Of a stretch of DNA of 64,000 bases, positions 33,701-44,373 are shown one piece after another. The position numbers and the translations under genes were made by a program. The stretch is from positions 13,996,501 to 14,060,500 of the forward strand of contig CM073563.1 in assembly GCA_037074615.1 (NCBI GenBank). The letters are read 5' to 3'. The notes under the pieces are model-generated. The model saw nothing but the letters and a program-made list of their open reading frames with translations, was not told where the DNA came from and ran no database searches. Source of the stretch: Leucaena leucocephala (taxonomy: Eukaryota > Streptophyta > Magnoliopsida > Fabales > Fabaceae). Within the stretch, counting starts at the first letter, position 1, and the number at the start of each line of letters is the position of its first letter.

Positions 33701-35149
33701 TTAACTGTCTATAGTGATAACTCACCCCCAATCTCAACTTTCAATATGAGTTCTAGAACGTTACTTTTCTTAAGATGTGGGTCCATGTAGGTCGTAAAAG
33801 TGTCATCCATTTTTTCAAAGTAGTTTTAGGCAAAGTAGCGAAACTCTGGCACTTTTCTCGACCATACTGAAAAATGCCCCCAATCTCTACTTTGAGTATG
33901 CGTTATGGAATGCTACTTTCCTTAAGATATGGGTCTATATAGGTCACAAAAGAGTCGTCAATTGTTTCAAGGTAGTTTTACGCAAATATAGCAAAACTTT
34001 GGCACTTTACTTTTCTATAGTGATAACCTCACCCCAATCTCAACTTTTAATACGAATTCTATAACACCTATTTTCCTTAAGATATGGGTCCATGTAGGTC
34101 ACGAAAGAGTTATCCATTGTTTCAAGGAACTTTTAGGTAAATGCAGCAAAACCTTGGCACTTTTCCTGACCATAATGAAAAGTCCCCACCAATATCAACA
34201 TTGAATATTCATTCTAGAATGCCACATTCCTCAAGATATGGCTCCATATAGGTCACAAAAGGGTCATCAATTGTTTCTAGTTTGACTCAAATCGAGCAAA
34301 ATTATTGAACTCTTCTATACTTGTAACTCACCCCCAATCTCAACTTTCAATATGAGTTCTAGAATGTCACTTCTCTAAAGATGTGGGTCCATGTAGGTCA
34401 CAAAGTGTCATCCATTTTTTCAAAGTACTTTTAGGAAAATGTAGCGAAACTCTGGCACTTTTCCTGACCATAATGGAAAGTCCCCACCAATCTCTACTTT
34501 GAGTATGCATTCTGGAATGCCACTTTCCTTAAGATATGGGTCCATATAGGTCACAAAAGAGTCATCAATTTTTTCAAGGTAGTTTTATGCAAATGTAGCA
34601 AAACTTTGGCACTTTACTTTTCTATATTGATAACTCACCCCAATCTCAACTTTTAATCCGAATTCTATAACACCTATTTTCCTGAAGATATGGGTCTATG
34701 TAGGTCACGAAAGAGTTATCCATTGCTTCAAGATACTTTTAGGCAAATGAAGCAAAACCTTGGCACTTTTCCCGACCATAATGAAAAGTCCCCACCAATA
34801 TCAACATTGAATATTCATTCTAGAATGCCACATTCCTTAAGATAAGGGTCCATATAAGTCACAAAAGGGTCCTCAGTTGTTTCAAGGTAGTTTTACTCAA
34901 ATGTAGCAAAATTATTGAACTTTACTTGTCTATAGTTGTAAGTCACCCCCAATCTCAACTTTCAATATGAGTTCTAGAATGTCACTTCTCCAAAGATGTG
35001 GGTCCATGCAGGTCACAAAGTGTCATCCATTTTTTCAAAGTACTTTTAGCAAAATGTAGCGAAACTCTGGCACTTTTCCTGACCATAATGGAAAGAGCCC
35101 ACCAATATCAACATTGAATATTCATTCTAGAATGCCACTTTCCTTAAGA

Positions 35150-35154
35150 TATGG
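35150..35154 (+). repeat. target-site duplication (left), intact copia element
   Basis: TATGG, the last bases before the LTR; repeated at 44369-44373. Confidence 0.95.
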
Positions 35155-35825
35155 TGTAAGGAATTGGAAGACACGCAGCGGAAATAAACTTTAAAAATTT
35201 TCCATTCCTTACCAGGATCTGCCGTATGTGTTTAAGTCAAGTGGAAAGAATCATTACCCTTAGTGTTGCTCAGCGAATTTCACAGCTTCTCTACGTGGGT
35301 GGTGATCTCTTTCTGATCGCAAGAAATCTACGGAGTGTTCCTCAGCGACCTTCACAGATTCTCTCCGCGGACGGTGGTCTCTTTCCGATCACAAGAAGTC
35401 GACGCCTCAGGTCGGCTTCCTCTACTGGTATCCACACGAACAGCGTTCCAACCACGAACGACGTGCTAGCGTCTCCTGTCCCTCCAAGGCTTTCACAAGT
35501 CTCCGTCTCTATTTCGGCAGTTTCTTGTCTGCAAACCTTTTGCAGATTCCGTTCGGCCTTTTTGTGTTCTGTGTTATTTTCAAACGTAGCTCCTCCAATC
35601 AGATATAGAGGATGCTATGCGTTTTTACACTTTCCCTAATTGGATTTTGGAGTTAATCTTATATTAATTCCGAATTGATACAATATCATATATTGTATAA
35701 TTTTATAAGAAACTAATTAAATAAAATAATATTAAATCCGTCCCACAGATTTAATTACTTATTTATTTAACTTTAAATAAAGATGAGACTGAGTTATATT
35801 TGATTTATTCCCATAAATCAAATTT

Positions 35826-36169
35826 GAGATATCCTATCAATTTAAATTTCGAATTTCAAACGTGATAGAGATTTAATTTATCCTTATAAATTAAATCTTA
35901 TAAATATCTCTTATATGAGATATCCTATCAATTTGAATTTCGAATTTCAAACGTGATAGAGATTTAATTTATCCTTATAAATTAAATCTTATAAATATCT
36001 CTTATATGAGATATCCTATCAATTTGAATTTCGAATTTCAAACGTGATAGAGATTTAATTTATCCTTATAAATTAAATCTTATAAATATCTCTTATATGA
36101 GATATCCTATCAATTTGAATTTCGAATTCAAACGTGATAGGGATTTAATTTATCCTTATAAATTAAATC
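35826..36169 (-). repeat. 91-bp hairpin minisatellite in the 3' LTR, 4 units
   Basis: Complement of the repeat at 1223-1567; the 12-bp stem with 4-base loop occurs four times. An identical block lies at 43041-43384. Confidence 0.9.
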
Positions 36170-36458
36170 TCATATATCTCATATATATAATATATATATA
36201 TACGAATTTATATATATACGAATATAAATATAAATAAATATATATACATTCACCTGGATCTTTCATTGAATCTGGACATGTCTTAGATTCAATGAATCTG
36301 GACATCATAGCTCGTGTTGGGCTATTTTGTGTGCGACCCTGTAGGCCCATATGAAGTTGGCAGTGGGCCATTTGCTATACTAGCCCACAAGTCGCAAGCG
36401 GTCTCTAGCAAGACATAACAACTACCCAAATCATATGAGGATCGATAAACGATGTAAC

Positions 36459-36466
36459 CTTTTATA
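36459..36466 (-). promoter_or_regulatory. candidate TATA box, copia 3' LTR
   Basis: TATAAAAG on the minus strand, equivalent to 926-933. In the 3' LTR, transcription from here would read out through the downstream part of the LTR into the satellite to the left. Confidence 0.5.
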
Positions 36467-37153
36467 CAACCATATCATGTCCCTTCTGTCACGCGATATT
36501 TTGGTCATGGATGAGGCATGGATAATGTCATCCTCCTATTCCCGACCGTTACTTTCTCGATCCCTGAGTAGTCTGACTATAGAGATGGAACTACCTTTCC
36601 ATTACAGTATGGCCATACATTTCTCAGACTCACTCATCGAGGGGGCCCAGTAATATCTCTCCACGAATGTGAGGGACAAATTCCATCTTGACCATTCACA
36701 TTCCTCCGCATGAAAAACCACTAAGCCCGAACATAGTCTTTATGATCACTCGGTCAAAAGTGACTTTTGACTAGGTCAAAGCTGAGCGTTTTGTCATGTA
36801 GGAATCCATGATGATCTCAGGTCAAAGGGCATATTGACATGGTTTGTATATGAGAGAAGCTTATGACGTTACCCATGCAGTTCTCTCATAGCGGGTCGAT
36901 CCAACACCCTGTACTCTTACATGTGCTTATGACTTTGATTTATATCTCTGTACATCTTCAAAGTCATACTGGTCTTATTTCATCTGTGCTCCCACATAGA
37001 TGATCGACCAGGGACATTTAGGATAATATCATGAATTATCCAAGGATGGTCATCATAGTAAACATGCAAATAATATGATAACTCAATTAATAAATTCATA
37101 AATCAATAATGTTCATAAGACAATGATTGGCCCCTAGGGCACGATTTCCAACA

Positions 37154-37162
37154 ACCTCCCAC
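37154..37162 (-). other. polypurine tract, intact copia element
   Basis: GTGGGAGGT on the minus strand, touching the 3' LTR and 5 bp after the Gag-Pol stop codon. Confidence 0.88.
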
Positions 37163-37167
37163 TTGCA

Positions 37168-40100
37168 CTAGGTACAATCATTAATTTGACTAATTCCCAT
37201 TGACCTAACATGACGCTCATGCTTTGCCTGCACAAGCGGCTTTGTTAGAGGATCAGCAACATTATCTTCTCCTGCTACTTTGCATATTTTTATATCACCT
37301 CTATCGTTGATTTCTCTGATGAGATGAAATCGCCTGAGTATATGCTTGGTCCTTTGATGTGACCTAGGCTCTTTGGCCTGTGCAATAGCACCGCTATTGT
37401 CACAGAGCAAAGTTATTGGATCTGAGATGGTAGGTATCACCCCTAGTTCTGTGATGAACTTCCTGATCCAAACGGCTTCCTTAGCTGCATCAGATGCTGC
37501 TATATACTCAGCTTCCGTTGCAGAATCTGCTACAGTGCCCTGCTTAGAGCTCTTCCAGCTTACTGCTCCATTATTGAGGAGGAATATGTATCCAGACTGC
37601 GATTTTTGGTCGTCCTGGTCAGTTTGGAAACTCGCATCTGTGTAACCAGTTACACAGAGCTCATCATCCAATCCACCATAGACCAAGAATAAGTCCTTAG
37701 TCCTTCTTAAGTACTTAAGGATATTCTTGACAGCAGTCCAATGGCCCTCACCAGGGTCCTGTTGGTATCTGCTAGTCATACTTAAGGCAAACGAGACATC
37801 CGGTCGAGTACATAACATGGCGTACATGATAGATCCTATGGCCGAGGCATATGGAACCTTACTCATGCGACCTCGCTGATCAGATGTACTAGGACACAGA
37901 TCTTTGCTGAGGTGAGTACCATGAGACATGGGTATGAAACCCCTCTTTGATTCGTGCATACTGAACCTATGCAGTATTTTGTCTATGTATGTACTCTGAC
38001 TGAGTCCTAGAAGTCTTTTAGATCTATCTCTATAGATCCTGATTCCTAGGATGTAGGTGGCTTCACCCAAGTCTTTCATCAAGAAAGACTTTCCTAACCA
38101 AGACTTGACAATCTGCAAGGTAGGAATGTCATTCCCAATAAGTAGGATGTCATCGACATAGAGTACCAAAAACACAACTGTGCTCCCACTAACCTTCTTG
38201 TACACACAAGGTTCATCAATGTTTTGAAGAAATCCAAACTCTTTGATTACTTCATCAAAACGATGATTCCAACTCCGAGAGGCTTGCTTTAGTCCATAAA
38301 TGGACTTTTGAAGCTTGCACACTTTACCAGAGTCCTCAGAACGCACAAACCCTTCAGGTTGTGTCATGTACACATCCTCAAGGAGCTTTCCATTAAGGAA
38401 GGCTGTCTTGACGTCCATCTGCCATATTTCATAGTCATAATATGCTGCAATAGCAAAGAGGATTCTGATTGATTTGGCCATTGCTACTGGGGAAAAGGTC
38501 TCATCATAGTCCACACCATGAGTTTGAGTAAAACCTTTTGCAACCAGTCGTGCCTTGAAGACATTTACATTGCCATCCATGTCAGTTTTCTCTTTGAAAA
38601 CCCACTTGCACCCGACGGTTTTTACACCTTCAGGCGGGTCGACTAAGGTCCAAACCTTATTGTCGTACATGGATTGCATCTCAGACTTCATGGCACTAAG
38701 CCATTTTTCGGAGTTTGGTCCCACTATAGCTTCTCGATAGGTAGTCGGCTCATTATGCTCAATGAGCAACACATCACGACTATCAGAAATCAGAAATCCA
38801 TATCTCTGAGGCTGAAGTCGTGTCCTATTAGACTTTCGTGGACCTTGCGTGACTTGAGGAGTCTCAACAACTTGTTGTGAGTCTTCTCTATTTTCCATCT
38901 GCAGTTCTGTGGTGTCTTGTAGCTCTCGAACTTCTTCGAGTTGTACCTTACTCCCACTGGTTCTTTTAGAGATAAATTCTCGTTCAAGAAAGATACCATT
39001 TCTGACAACAAACACTTTGTTATCAGCAGGGTTGTAGACGTAATATCCCTTGGTTTCCTTAGGATATCCCACAAAAAGGCATTTTGAGGATTTGGGCGCT
39101 AATTTGTCTGAGGCTTGTTGCTTAACATAGACCTCGCATCCCCAAATCTTGAGGAAAGACAAACTAGGCGTCCTCCCAGTCCATATCTCATACGGAGTCT
39201 TTTCGATTGCCTTAGATGGAACACGATTGAGTGTGAACGCAGCTGTCTCTAGGGCATAGCCCCAAAAGGAGGGCGGAAGATCTGTTCGACTCATCATGGA
39301 TCGAACCATATCTAATAGTGTTCGATTTCTCCGTTCAGAAATGCCATTCCATTGTGGTGTCCCTGGAGGAGTCAATTGTGAGAGTGTCCCACAATTCCTA
39401 AGATGATCTATGAACTCTTGGCTCAAATATTCACCACCCCGATCAGATCGAAGGGCTTTAATTGTTTTGCCAAGCTGGTTTTGTACTTCATTTTGAAATA
39501 TCTTGAACTTTTCAAAAGATTCAGATTTATGTTTCATTAGATAGATGTACCCATATCTGCTGAAATCATCTATGAATGTTATAAAGTACGAATAACCTCC
39601 TCTGGCATTTGTGTTCATCGGTCCACACACATCTGTATGTATGAGGCCCAATAAATCAGTGGCCCTCTCACTGTGCCCAGTGAAAGGTGACTTTGTCATC
39701 TTTCCTAACAAGCAAGACTCGCAAGTGTCATATGATTCAAAATCAAATGAGTTTAGAAATCCATCTTGATGGAGTTTAGAAATGCGTTTCTCATTTATGT
39801 GGCCCAGACGACAGTGCCAGAGGTATGTGGGATTCAAATCGTTTGGTTTGACCCTTTTGGCGGTTACGTTATAGATATTTCCATGATTGGGTTGTTCCAA
39901 ATTTAATATGTAATGATCAACATGCAAATCACCATGAGCATATAAAACATCATTACGATAAATAGAACATCTACTATTCCCAGCAATGGAAGTGAAACCT
40001 TCCTTATCCAAATAAGAAAGTGAAACAATGTTACTACTTAAAGCAGGAACATAATAGCAATTGTTCAAAACTAACAAAAGCCCAGTGGGCAGAACTAATT

Positions 40101-41151
40101 CATAAGTGCCTACAGCTAACGCAGCAACCCTTGCTCTGTTTCCAACTCGTAGGTCAACTTCACCCCTTTTCAGCTTCCTACTGTCCTTTAGTCCCTGCAC
40201 ATTCGTACAAATGTGAGAACCACATGCAGTATCTAATACCCATGAGGTGGAAGTAGAAAGATGAATGTCTATAACATAAATACCTGAAGCGATAGCCCCG
40301 CTATCCTTCTTGTTCTTTTTCAGATCTTCGAGGTAGAGTTTGCAATTCCTCTTCCAATGACCCGGTTCATTGCAGAAGAAGCAGACTCCTTCCTTCGGAG
40401 GCTTTGCCTTCTTTGGTGCAGGCTTGGTTTCGGGCTTGCCTGACTCTTTGGTCTTACCTGATGAGCCATGACCCTTCCCTTTGCCTTTGCCTTTCTTTTT
40501 CGTACCCTTTCCCTTTTGAACCATCAAAACACTACTGGGTTTCTTCTTAAGACTCGGCTCAGCAGTTTTAAGCATCCCATGCAGTTCAGAAATAGATTTC
40601 TCCATGTTGTTCATGTTGTAGTTCATAACAAACTGGTCATAACTTTCCGGGAGTGAGTTTAAGATCAAATCTGTAGCTAACTCCTGGCTCATGGGAAATC
40701 CAAGCCGTTCAAGGTGATCAATGTACCCTTTCATCTTTAAGACATGAGCACTGACTGATGCACCTTCAGCCATCTTGCAGGAATGTAAGGCCTTAGTGGT
40801 CTCATACCTCTCTTGCCTTGCCTGTTGCTGGAACATTTCCTTGAGATGCACAATCATCTCATAAGCCTCCATGTGTTCCAGATCTCTTTGGAGCTCCGGA
40901 ACCATGGTGGCTAGCATCAAGCATCCCACATCGACAGAGTCTTCCTTATGCTTCATATAAGCATCTCTCTGAGCTCTGGGAGCATTGGCGGCTGGCTCCT
41001 CAGGAATGGGTTGATCTAGGACATGCGCCTTTCTTTCCTGCTTGAGAACAATTCTCAAGTTCCTAAACCAGTCAAGAAAGTTTGTCCCATTAAGTTTGTC
41101 CTTCTCAAGGACAGATCGCAGCGATAATGTAGCAGTATTACTAGTCGTCAT
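37168..41151 (-). CDS. gag-pol: copia Gag-Pol polyprotein, intact, 1327 residues
   Basis: Single uninterrupted frame from ATG (41151-41149) to stop. It encodes the particle protein and all enzymes for reverse transcription and integration. Gag covers residues 1 to about 280, with a basic Lys/Gly-rich stretch (about 213-252) and a CCHC zinc knuckle at C257, C260, H265, C270. Aspartic protease: WVLDTACGSH at 304-313 (catalytic D307). Integrase: zinc-binding H446, H450, C477, C480 and catalytic D507, D570, E606 with 35 residues between the last two. Reverse transcriptase: QMDVKTAFLNG (D913) and YVDD at 998-1001. RNase H: D1172 in TGYTDASF, ATEAEY at 1211-1216, D1251, and the closing ADPLTKPL. 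The order integrase before reverse transcriptase defines Ty1/copia. Length and motifs are those of a complete family member. No env-like frame follows. Gag and Pol share one frame, so the Gag:Pol ratio must be set by another means, which the sequence does not show. Confidence 0.97.
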   Translation of the reverse strand: MTTSNTATLSLRSVLEKDKLNGTNFLDWFRNLRIVLKQERKAHVLDQPIPEEPAANAPRAQRDAYMKHKEDSVDVGCLMLATMVPELQRDLEHMEAYEMIVHLKEMFQQQARQERYETTKALHSCKMAEGASVSAHVLKMKGYIDHLERLGFPMSQELATDLILNSLPESYDQFVMNYNMNNMEKSISELHGMLKTAEPSLKKKPSSVLMVQKGKGTKKKGKGKGKGHGSSGKTKESGKPETKPAPKKAKPPKEGVCFFCNEPGHWKRNCKLYLEDLKKNKKDSGAIASGIYVIDIHLSTSTSWVLDTACGSHICTNVQGLKDSRKLKRGEVDLRVGNRARVAALAVGTYELVLPTGLLLVLNNCYYVPALSSNIVSLSYLDKEGFTSIAGNSRCSIYRNDVLYAHGDLHVDHYILNLEQPNHGNIYNVTAKRVKPNDLNPTYLWHCRLGHINEKRISKLHQDGFLNSFDFESYDTCESCLLGKMTKSPFTGHSERATDLLGLIHTDVCGPMNTNARGGYSYFITFIDDFSRYGYIYLMKHKSESFEKFKIFQNEVQNQLGKTIKALRSDRGGEYLSQEFIDHLRNCGTLSQLTPPGTPQWNGISERRNRTLLDMVRSMMSRTDLPPSFWGYALETAAFTLNRVPSKAIEKTPYEIWTGRTPSLSFLKIWGCEVYVKQQASDKLAPKSSKCLFVGYPKETKGYYVYNPADNKVFVVRNGIFLEREFISKRTSGSKVQLEEVRELQDTTELQMENREDSQQVVETPQVTQGPRKSNRTRLQPQRYGFLISDSRDVLLIEHNEPTTYREAIVGPNSEKWLSAMKSEMQSMYDNKVWTLVDPPEGVKTVGCKWVFKEKTDMDGNVNVFKARLVAKGFTQTHGVDYDETFSPVAMAKSIRILFAIAAYYDYEIWQMDVKTAFLNGKLLEDVYMTQPEGFVRSEDSGKVCKLQKSIYGLKQASRSWNHRFDEVIKEFGFLQNIDEPCVYKKVSGSTVVFLVLYVDDILLIGNDIPTLQIVKSWLGKSFLMKDLGEATYILGIRIYRDRSKRLLGLSQSTYIDKILHRFSMHESKRGFIPMSHGTHLSKDLCPSTSDQRGRMSKVPYASAIGSIMYAMLCTRPDVSFALSMTSRYQQDPGEGHWTAVKNILKYLRRTKDLFLVYGGLDDELCVTGYTDASFQTDQDDQKSQSGYIFLLNNGAVSWKSSKQGTVADSATEAEYIAASDAAKEAVWIRKFITELGVIPTISDPITLLCDNSGAIAQAKEPRSHQRTKHILRRFHLIREINDRGDIKICKVAGEDNVADPLTKPLVQAKHERHVRSMGISQINDCT

Positions 41152-42025
41152 GATTCTACAATTAAAATATGCAATGTAATTAGTAATCTCCCACTAAATA
41201 AACAACCCTCAATGCAATAGTTAGTGGGCTAAGATCCATATTTGGCTCAAACTTAAGTCCGCTTTGGCAGGACACTTAAATTAAGTTATTTAGGTAGGTA
41301 ACACCTTTACCAATTACATCAAATGTAACTCTTAGATATTCATGGGATCCTATCATCATATGATCTGGCATGTTCTAATCCCATCTAATGCCTTGAGATC
41401 CAAAACCGTTTTGTTAATCTCAATTAAGTCAAACAATAATGAACCTATGAGAGTAGCACCATTACTCTTTGCTTATCTCCCCAAGATAACTCAAAAACAC
41501 CCACTTTGGTGGAGTCCACAATTGAGCGATCGAGGTTTTGACAAGTGTTCATAAATTGACGGCATTATGACTTAAGATTTCTTTTAGAGGGCCTAATTTA
41601 ACTATCTGGTTTATAAAACGCATGTTTCTCAGTTCGTATCTCATACAAGTAATATGCATGTGCTGATCTAATCATAAGATGCATAATTCAAACGTGATAC
41701 AATATGGCTCACCTATCCTAAGTCCCCTCAAGCCAATGAGAGGAGCTCTCTAGTAAGAAAAGAGAAATTACATATAGAAACCTCTTTTAACATTCGAGGG
41801 GAGTGAGATGAGAGGAGAAGGTACATTGAGAGTATATAGAGGAAGGCACGACACGCAGGCCGTATTTTTAAAATTACAACACTTGCAATCTAGAGCCATA
41901 TTGTTCACCATACCCAAACATTCAATAATCAATATTCAGATCTAATCGAAGGGCAAAAAAAAAAACATTTACAAAGTAACATATGTTACGGTTATGTTGC
42001 GCTACGAACAGGTAGCTACGGCGGT

Positions 42026-42070
42026 CCCGCTAGCCGGTTAGCGGGCGGGGTCTCTGGGGCAGCGCCCCGG
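42026..42070 (-). promoter_or_regulatory. two GC-rich hairpins in the copia leader
   Basis: CCCGCTA (42026-42032) pairs with TAGCGGG (42039-42045) around a 6-base loop. GGGGC (42056-42060) pairs with GCCCC (42064-42068) around AGC, and can extend by two pairs. They stand out in an AT-rich element. Such leader stems may serve RNA dimerisation or packaging; that role is inferred. Confidence 0.6.
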
Positions 42071-42096
42071 AAGAAATTTTTTTTTTTTTTTTTTTT

Positions 42097-42158
42097 CATA
42101 AATAATCACGAATCTGAATTCGGTTTTCACAAATAATCACAAATTCGAATTCGGTTTT
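42097..42158 (-). repeat. 31-bp direct repeat, two copies, in the copia leader
   Basis: Plus-strand units 42097-42127 and 42128-42158 share AAATAATCAC and GAATTCGGTTTT with a few mismatches. The repeat adjoins the 20-base T run. Confidence 0.8.
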
Positions 42159-42356
42159 CTTAGACCCCATCTATGCGGATTGATCAAATCAAAAAGCATC
42201 ACCACCGATTTCAATTTCCTTTTAGATTCCTTTTATGTCATACACAACAAGGATTCCATATATGTCACACATACAACGCTTATTATATGATCGGCTACTA
42301 CTAACATATATCATATAAATCACAAATCAAGCCTAACTTAAACACAAAACGGCATG

Positions 42357-42368
42357 GCTCTGATACCA
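42357..42368 (-). other. primer-binding site of the copia element
   Basis: TGGTATCAGAGC on the minus strand, one base after the 5' LTR. It is the standard plant copia site complementary to the 3' end of initiator methionine tRNA. Confidence 0.93.
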
Positions 42369-43040
42369 CTGTAAGGAATTGGAAGACACGCAGCGGAAAT
42401 AAACTTTAAAAATTTTCCATTCCTTACCAGGATCTGCCGTATGTGTTTAAGTCAAGTGGAAAGAATCATTACCCTTAGTGTTGCTCAGCGAATTTCACAG
42501 CTTCTCTACGTGGGTGGTGATCTCTTTCTGATCGCAAGAAATCTACGGAGTGTTCCTCAGCGACCTTCACAGATTCTCTCCGCGGACGGTGGTCTCTTTC
42601 CGATCACAAGAAGTCGACGCCTCAGGTCGGCTTCCTCTACTGGTATCCACACGAACAGCGTTCCAACCACGAACGACGTGCTAGCGTCTCCTGTCCCTCC
42701 AAGGCTTTCACAAGTCTCCGTCTCTATTTCGGCAGTTTCTTGTCTGCAAACCTTTTGCAGATTCCGTTCGGCCTTTTTGTGTTCTGTGTTATTTTCAAAC
42801 GTAGCTCCTCCAATCAGATATAGAGGATGCTATGCGTTTTTACACTTTCCCTAATTGGATTTTGGAGTTAATCTTATATTAATTCCGAATTGATACAATA
42901 TCATATATTGTATAATTTTATAAGAAACTAATTAAATAAAATAATATTAAATCCGTCCCACAGATTTAATTACTTATTTATTTAACTTTAAATAAAGATG
43001 AGACTGAGTTATATTTGATTTATTCCCATAAATCAAATTT

Positions 43041-43384
43041 GAGATATCCTATCAATTTAAATTTCGAATTTCAAACGTGATAGAGATTTAATTTATCCTT
43101 ATAAATTAAATCTTATAAATATCTCTTATATGAGATATCCTATCAATTTGAATTTCGAATTTCAAACGTGATAGAGATTTAATTTATCCTTATAAATTAA
43201 ATCTTATAAATATCTCTTATATGAGATATCCTATCAATTTGAATTTCGAATTTCAAACGTGATAGAGATTTAATTTATCCTTATAAATTAAATCTTATAA
43301 ATATCTCTTATATGAGATATCCTATCAATTTGAATTTCGAATTCAAACGTGATAGGGATTTAATTTATCCTTATAAATTAAATC
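43041..43384 (-). repeat. 91-bp hairpin minisatellite in the 5' LTR, 4 units
   Basis: Same block as 35826-36169. Lying downstream of the TATA box, it would be part of the 5' leader of the transcript. Confidence 0.9.
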
Positions 43385-43673
43385 TCATATATCTCATATA
43401 TATAATATATATATATACGAATTTATATATATACGAATATAAATATAAATAAATATATATACATTCACCTGGATCTTTCATTGAATCTGGACATGTCTTA
43501 GATTCAATGAATCTGGACATCATAGCTCGTGTTGGGCTATTTTGTGTGCGACCCTGTAGGCCCATATGAAGTTGGCAGTGGGCCATTTGCTATACTAGCC
43601 CACAAGTCGCAAGCGGTCTCTAGCAAGACATAACAACTACCCAAATCATATGAGGATCGATAAACGATGTAAC

Positions 43674-43681
43674 CTTTTATA
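43674..43681 (-). promoter_or_regulatory. candidate TATA box driving copia transcription
   Basis: TATAAAAG on the minus strand within the 5' LTR, about 690 bp from the LTR start. It is conserved in every copy of the family seen here. Confidence 0.6.
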
Positions 43682-44368
43682 CAACCATATCATGTCCCTT
43701 CTGTCACGCGATATTTTGGTCATGGATGAGGCATGGATAATGTCATCCTCCTATTCCCGACCGTTACTTTCTCGATCCCTGAGTAGTCTGACTATAGAGA
43801 TGGAACTACCTTTCCATTACAGTATGGCCATACATTTCTCAGACTCACTCATCGAGGGGGCCCAGTAATATCTCTCCACGAATGTGAGGGACAAATTCCA
43901 TCTTGACCATTCACATTCCTCCGCATGAAAAACCACTAAGCCCGAACATAGTCTTTATGATCACTCGGTCAAAAGTGACTTTTGACTAGGTCAAAGCTGA
44001 GCGTTTTGTCATGTAGGAATCCATGATGATCTCAGGTCAAAGGGCATATTGACATGGTTTGTATATGAGAGAAGCTTATGACGTTACCCATGCAGTTCTC
44101 TCATAGCGGGTCGATCCAACACCCTGTACTCTTACATGTGCTTATGACTTTGATTTATATCTCTGTACATCTTCAAAGTCATACTGGTCTTATTTCATCT
44201 GTGCTCCCACATAGATGATCGACCAGGGACATTTAGGATAATATCATGAATTATCCAAGGATGGTCATCATAGTAAACATGCAAATAATATGATAACTCA
44301 ATTAATAAATTCATAAATCAATAATGTTCATAAGACAATGATTGGCCCCTAGGGCACGATTTCCAACA

Positions 44369-44373
44369 TATGG
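44369..44373 (+). repeat. target-site duplication (right), intact copia element
   Basis: TATGG, matching 35150-35154. Removing the element and one duplication restores an uninterrupted monomer. Confidence 0.95.

Larger units (their letters stand above)
25110..35149 (+). repeat. 153-bp satellite array, block 4 (mixed HORs)
   Basis: About 65 monomers made of a limited set of variants. A useful marker is the variant here called A, which carries TTAAGATGTGGGTCCATGTA, GGTCG(C/T)AAAAGTG and CTCGACCATACTGAAAAATC. A monomers start at 26215, 27938, 29168, 30399, 31320, 32242 and 33769. The spacings 1230, 1231, 921, 922 and 1527 bp correspond to 8, 8, 6, 6 and 10 monomers. Open frames of 62-95 codons recur at each A monomer but are satellite reads. 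Confidence 0.95.
35155..37153 (-). repeat. copia 3' LTR (element on minus strand)
   Basis: 1999 bp. It reads TGTAAGGAATTGG...TTCCAACA on the plus strand, that is TGTTGGAAATCG...CCTTACA on the element strand. It carries the TATA complement (36459-36466) and the hairpin repeat. Plus-strand open frames in it (35226-35639, 36435-36653) are antisense to the element and have no recognisable product. Confidence 0.95.
41152..42356 (-). other. copia leader between primer-binding site and Gag
   Basis: About 1.2 kb of non-coding leader RNA. It contains a GC-rich pair of hairpins (42026-42070), a 20-base T run on the plus strand (A run in the RNA) at 42077-42096 and a two-copy 31-bp repeat (42097-42158). 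No upstream frame of note. Confidence 0.75.
35155..44368 (-). mobile_element. complete, apparently intact Ty1/copia LTR retrotransposon (9214 bp)
   Basis: On the minus strand: 5' LTR (44368-42370), primer-binding site, 1.2-kb leader, one uninterrupted Gag-Pol frame (41151-37168), polypurine tract, 3' LTR (37153-35155). Both LTRs are 1999 bp and I found no difference between them on reading. The 5-bp TATGG duplication is perfect. All catalytic motifs are present. Insertion must be recent on an evolutionary scale, and the copy could still be active. The lineage resembles Angela/Tork by LTR start and domain order (protease, integrase, reverse transcriptase, RNase H). Confidence 0.96.
42370..44368 (-). 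repeat. copia 5' LTR (element on minus strand)
   Basis: 1999 bp and, as far as I can read, identical to 35155-37153 (constant offset of 7215). It contains the promoter that would drive Gag-Pol. Confidence 0.95.

Noticed and set aside
35226..35639. 137-codon plus-strand frame (also at 42441-42854, and shorter at 1805-2167)
   Set aside because: It lies antisense in the copia LTR. Identity between copies is explained by LTR identity, it is shortened by mutation in the older copies, and no domain is recognisable.
36156..36371. 71-codon frame with a Tyr/Ile-rich tail (also at 1021-1236 and 43371-43586)
   Set aside because: The tail is a translation of the TATA-rich tract of the LTR; no start context or family resemblance.
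37373..40656. Small plus-strand frames and one minus-strand frame (38790-39074) inside Gag-Pol
   Set aside because: Other-frame shadows of the intact polyprotein.
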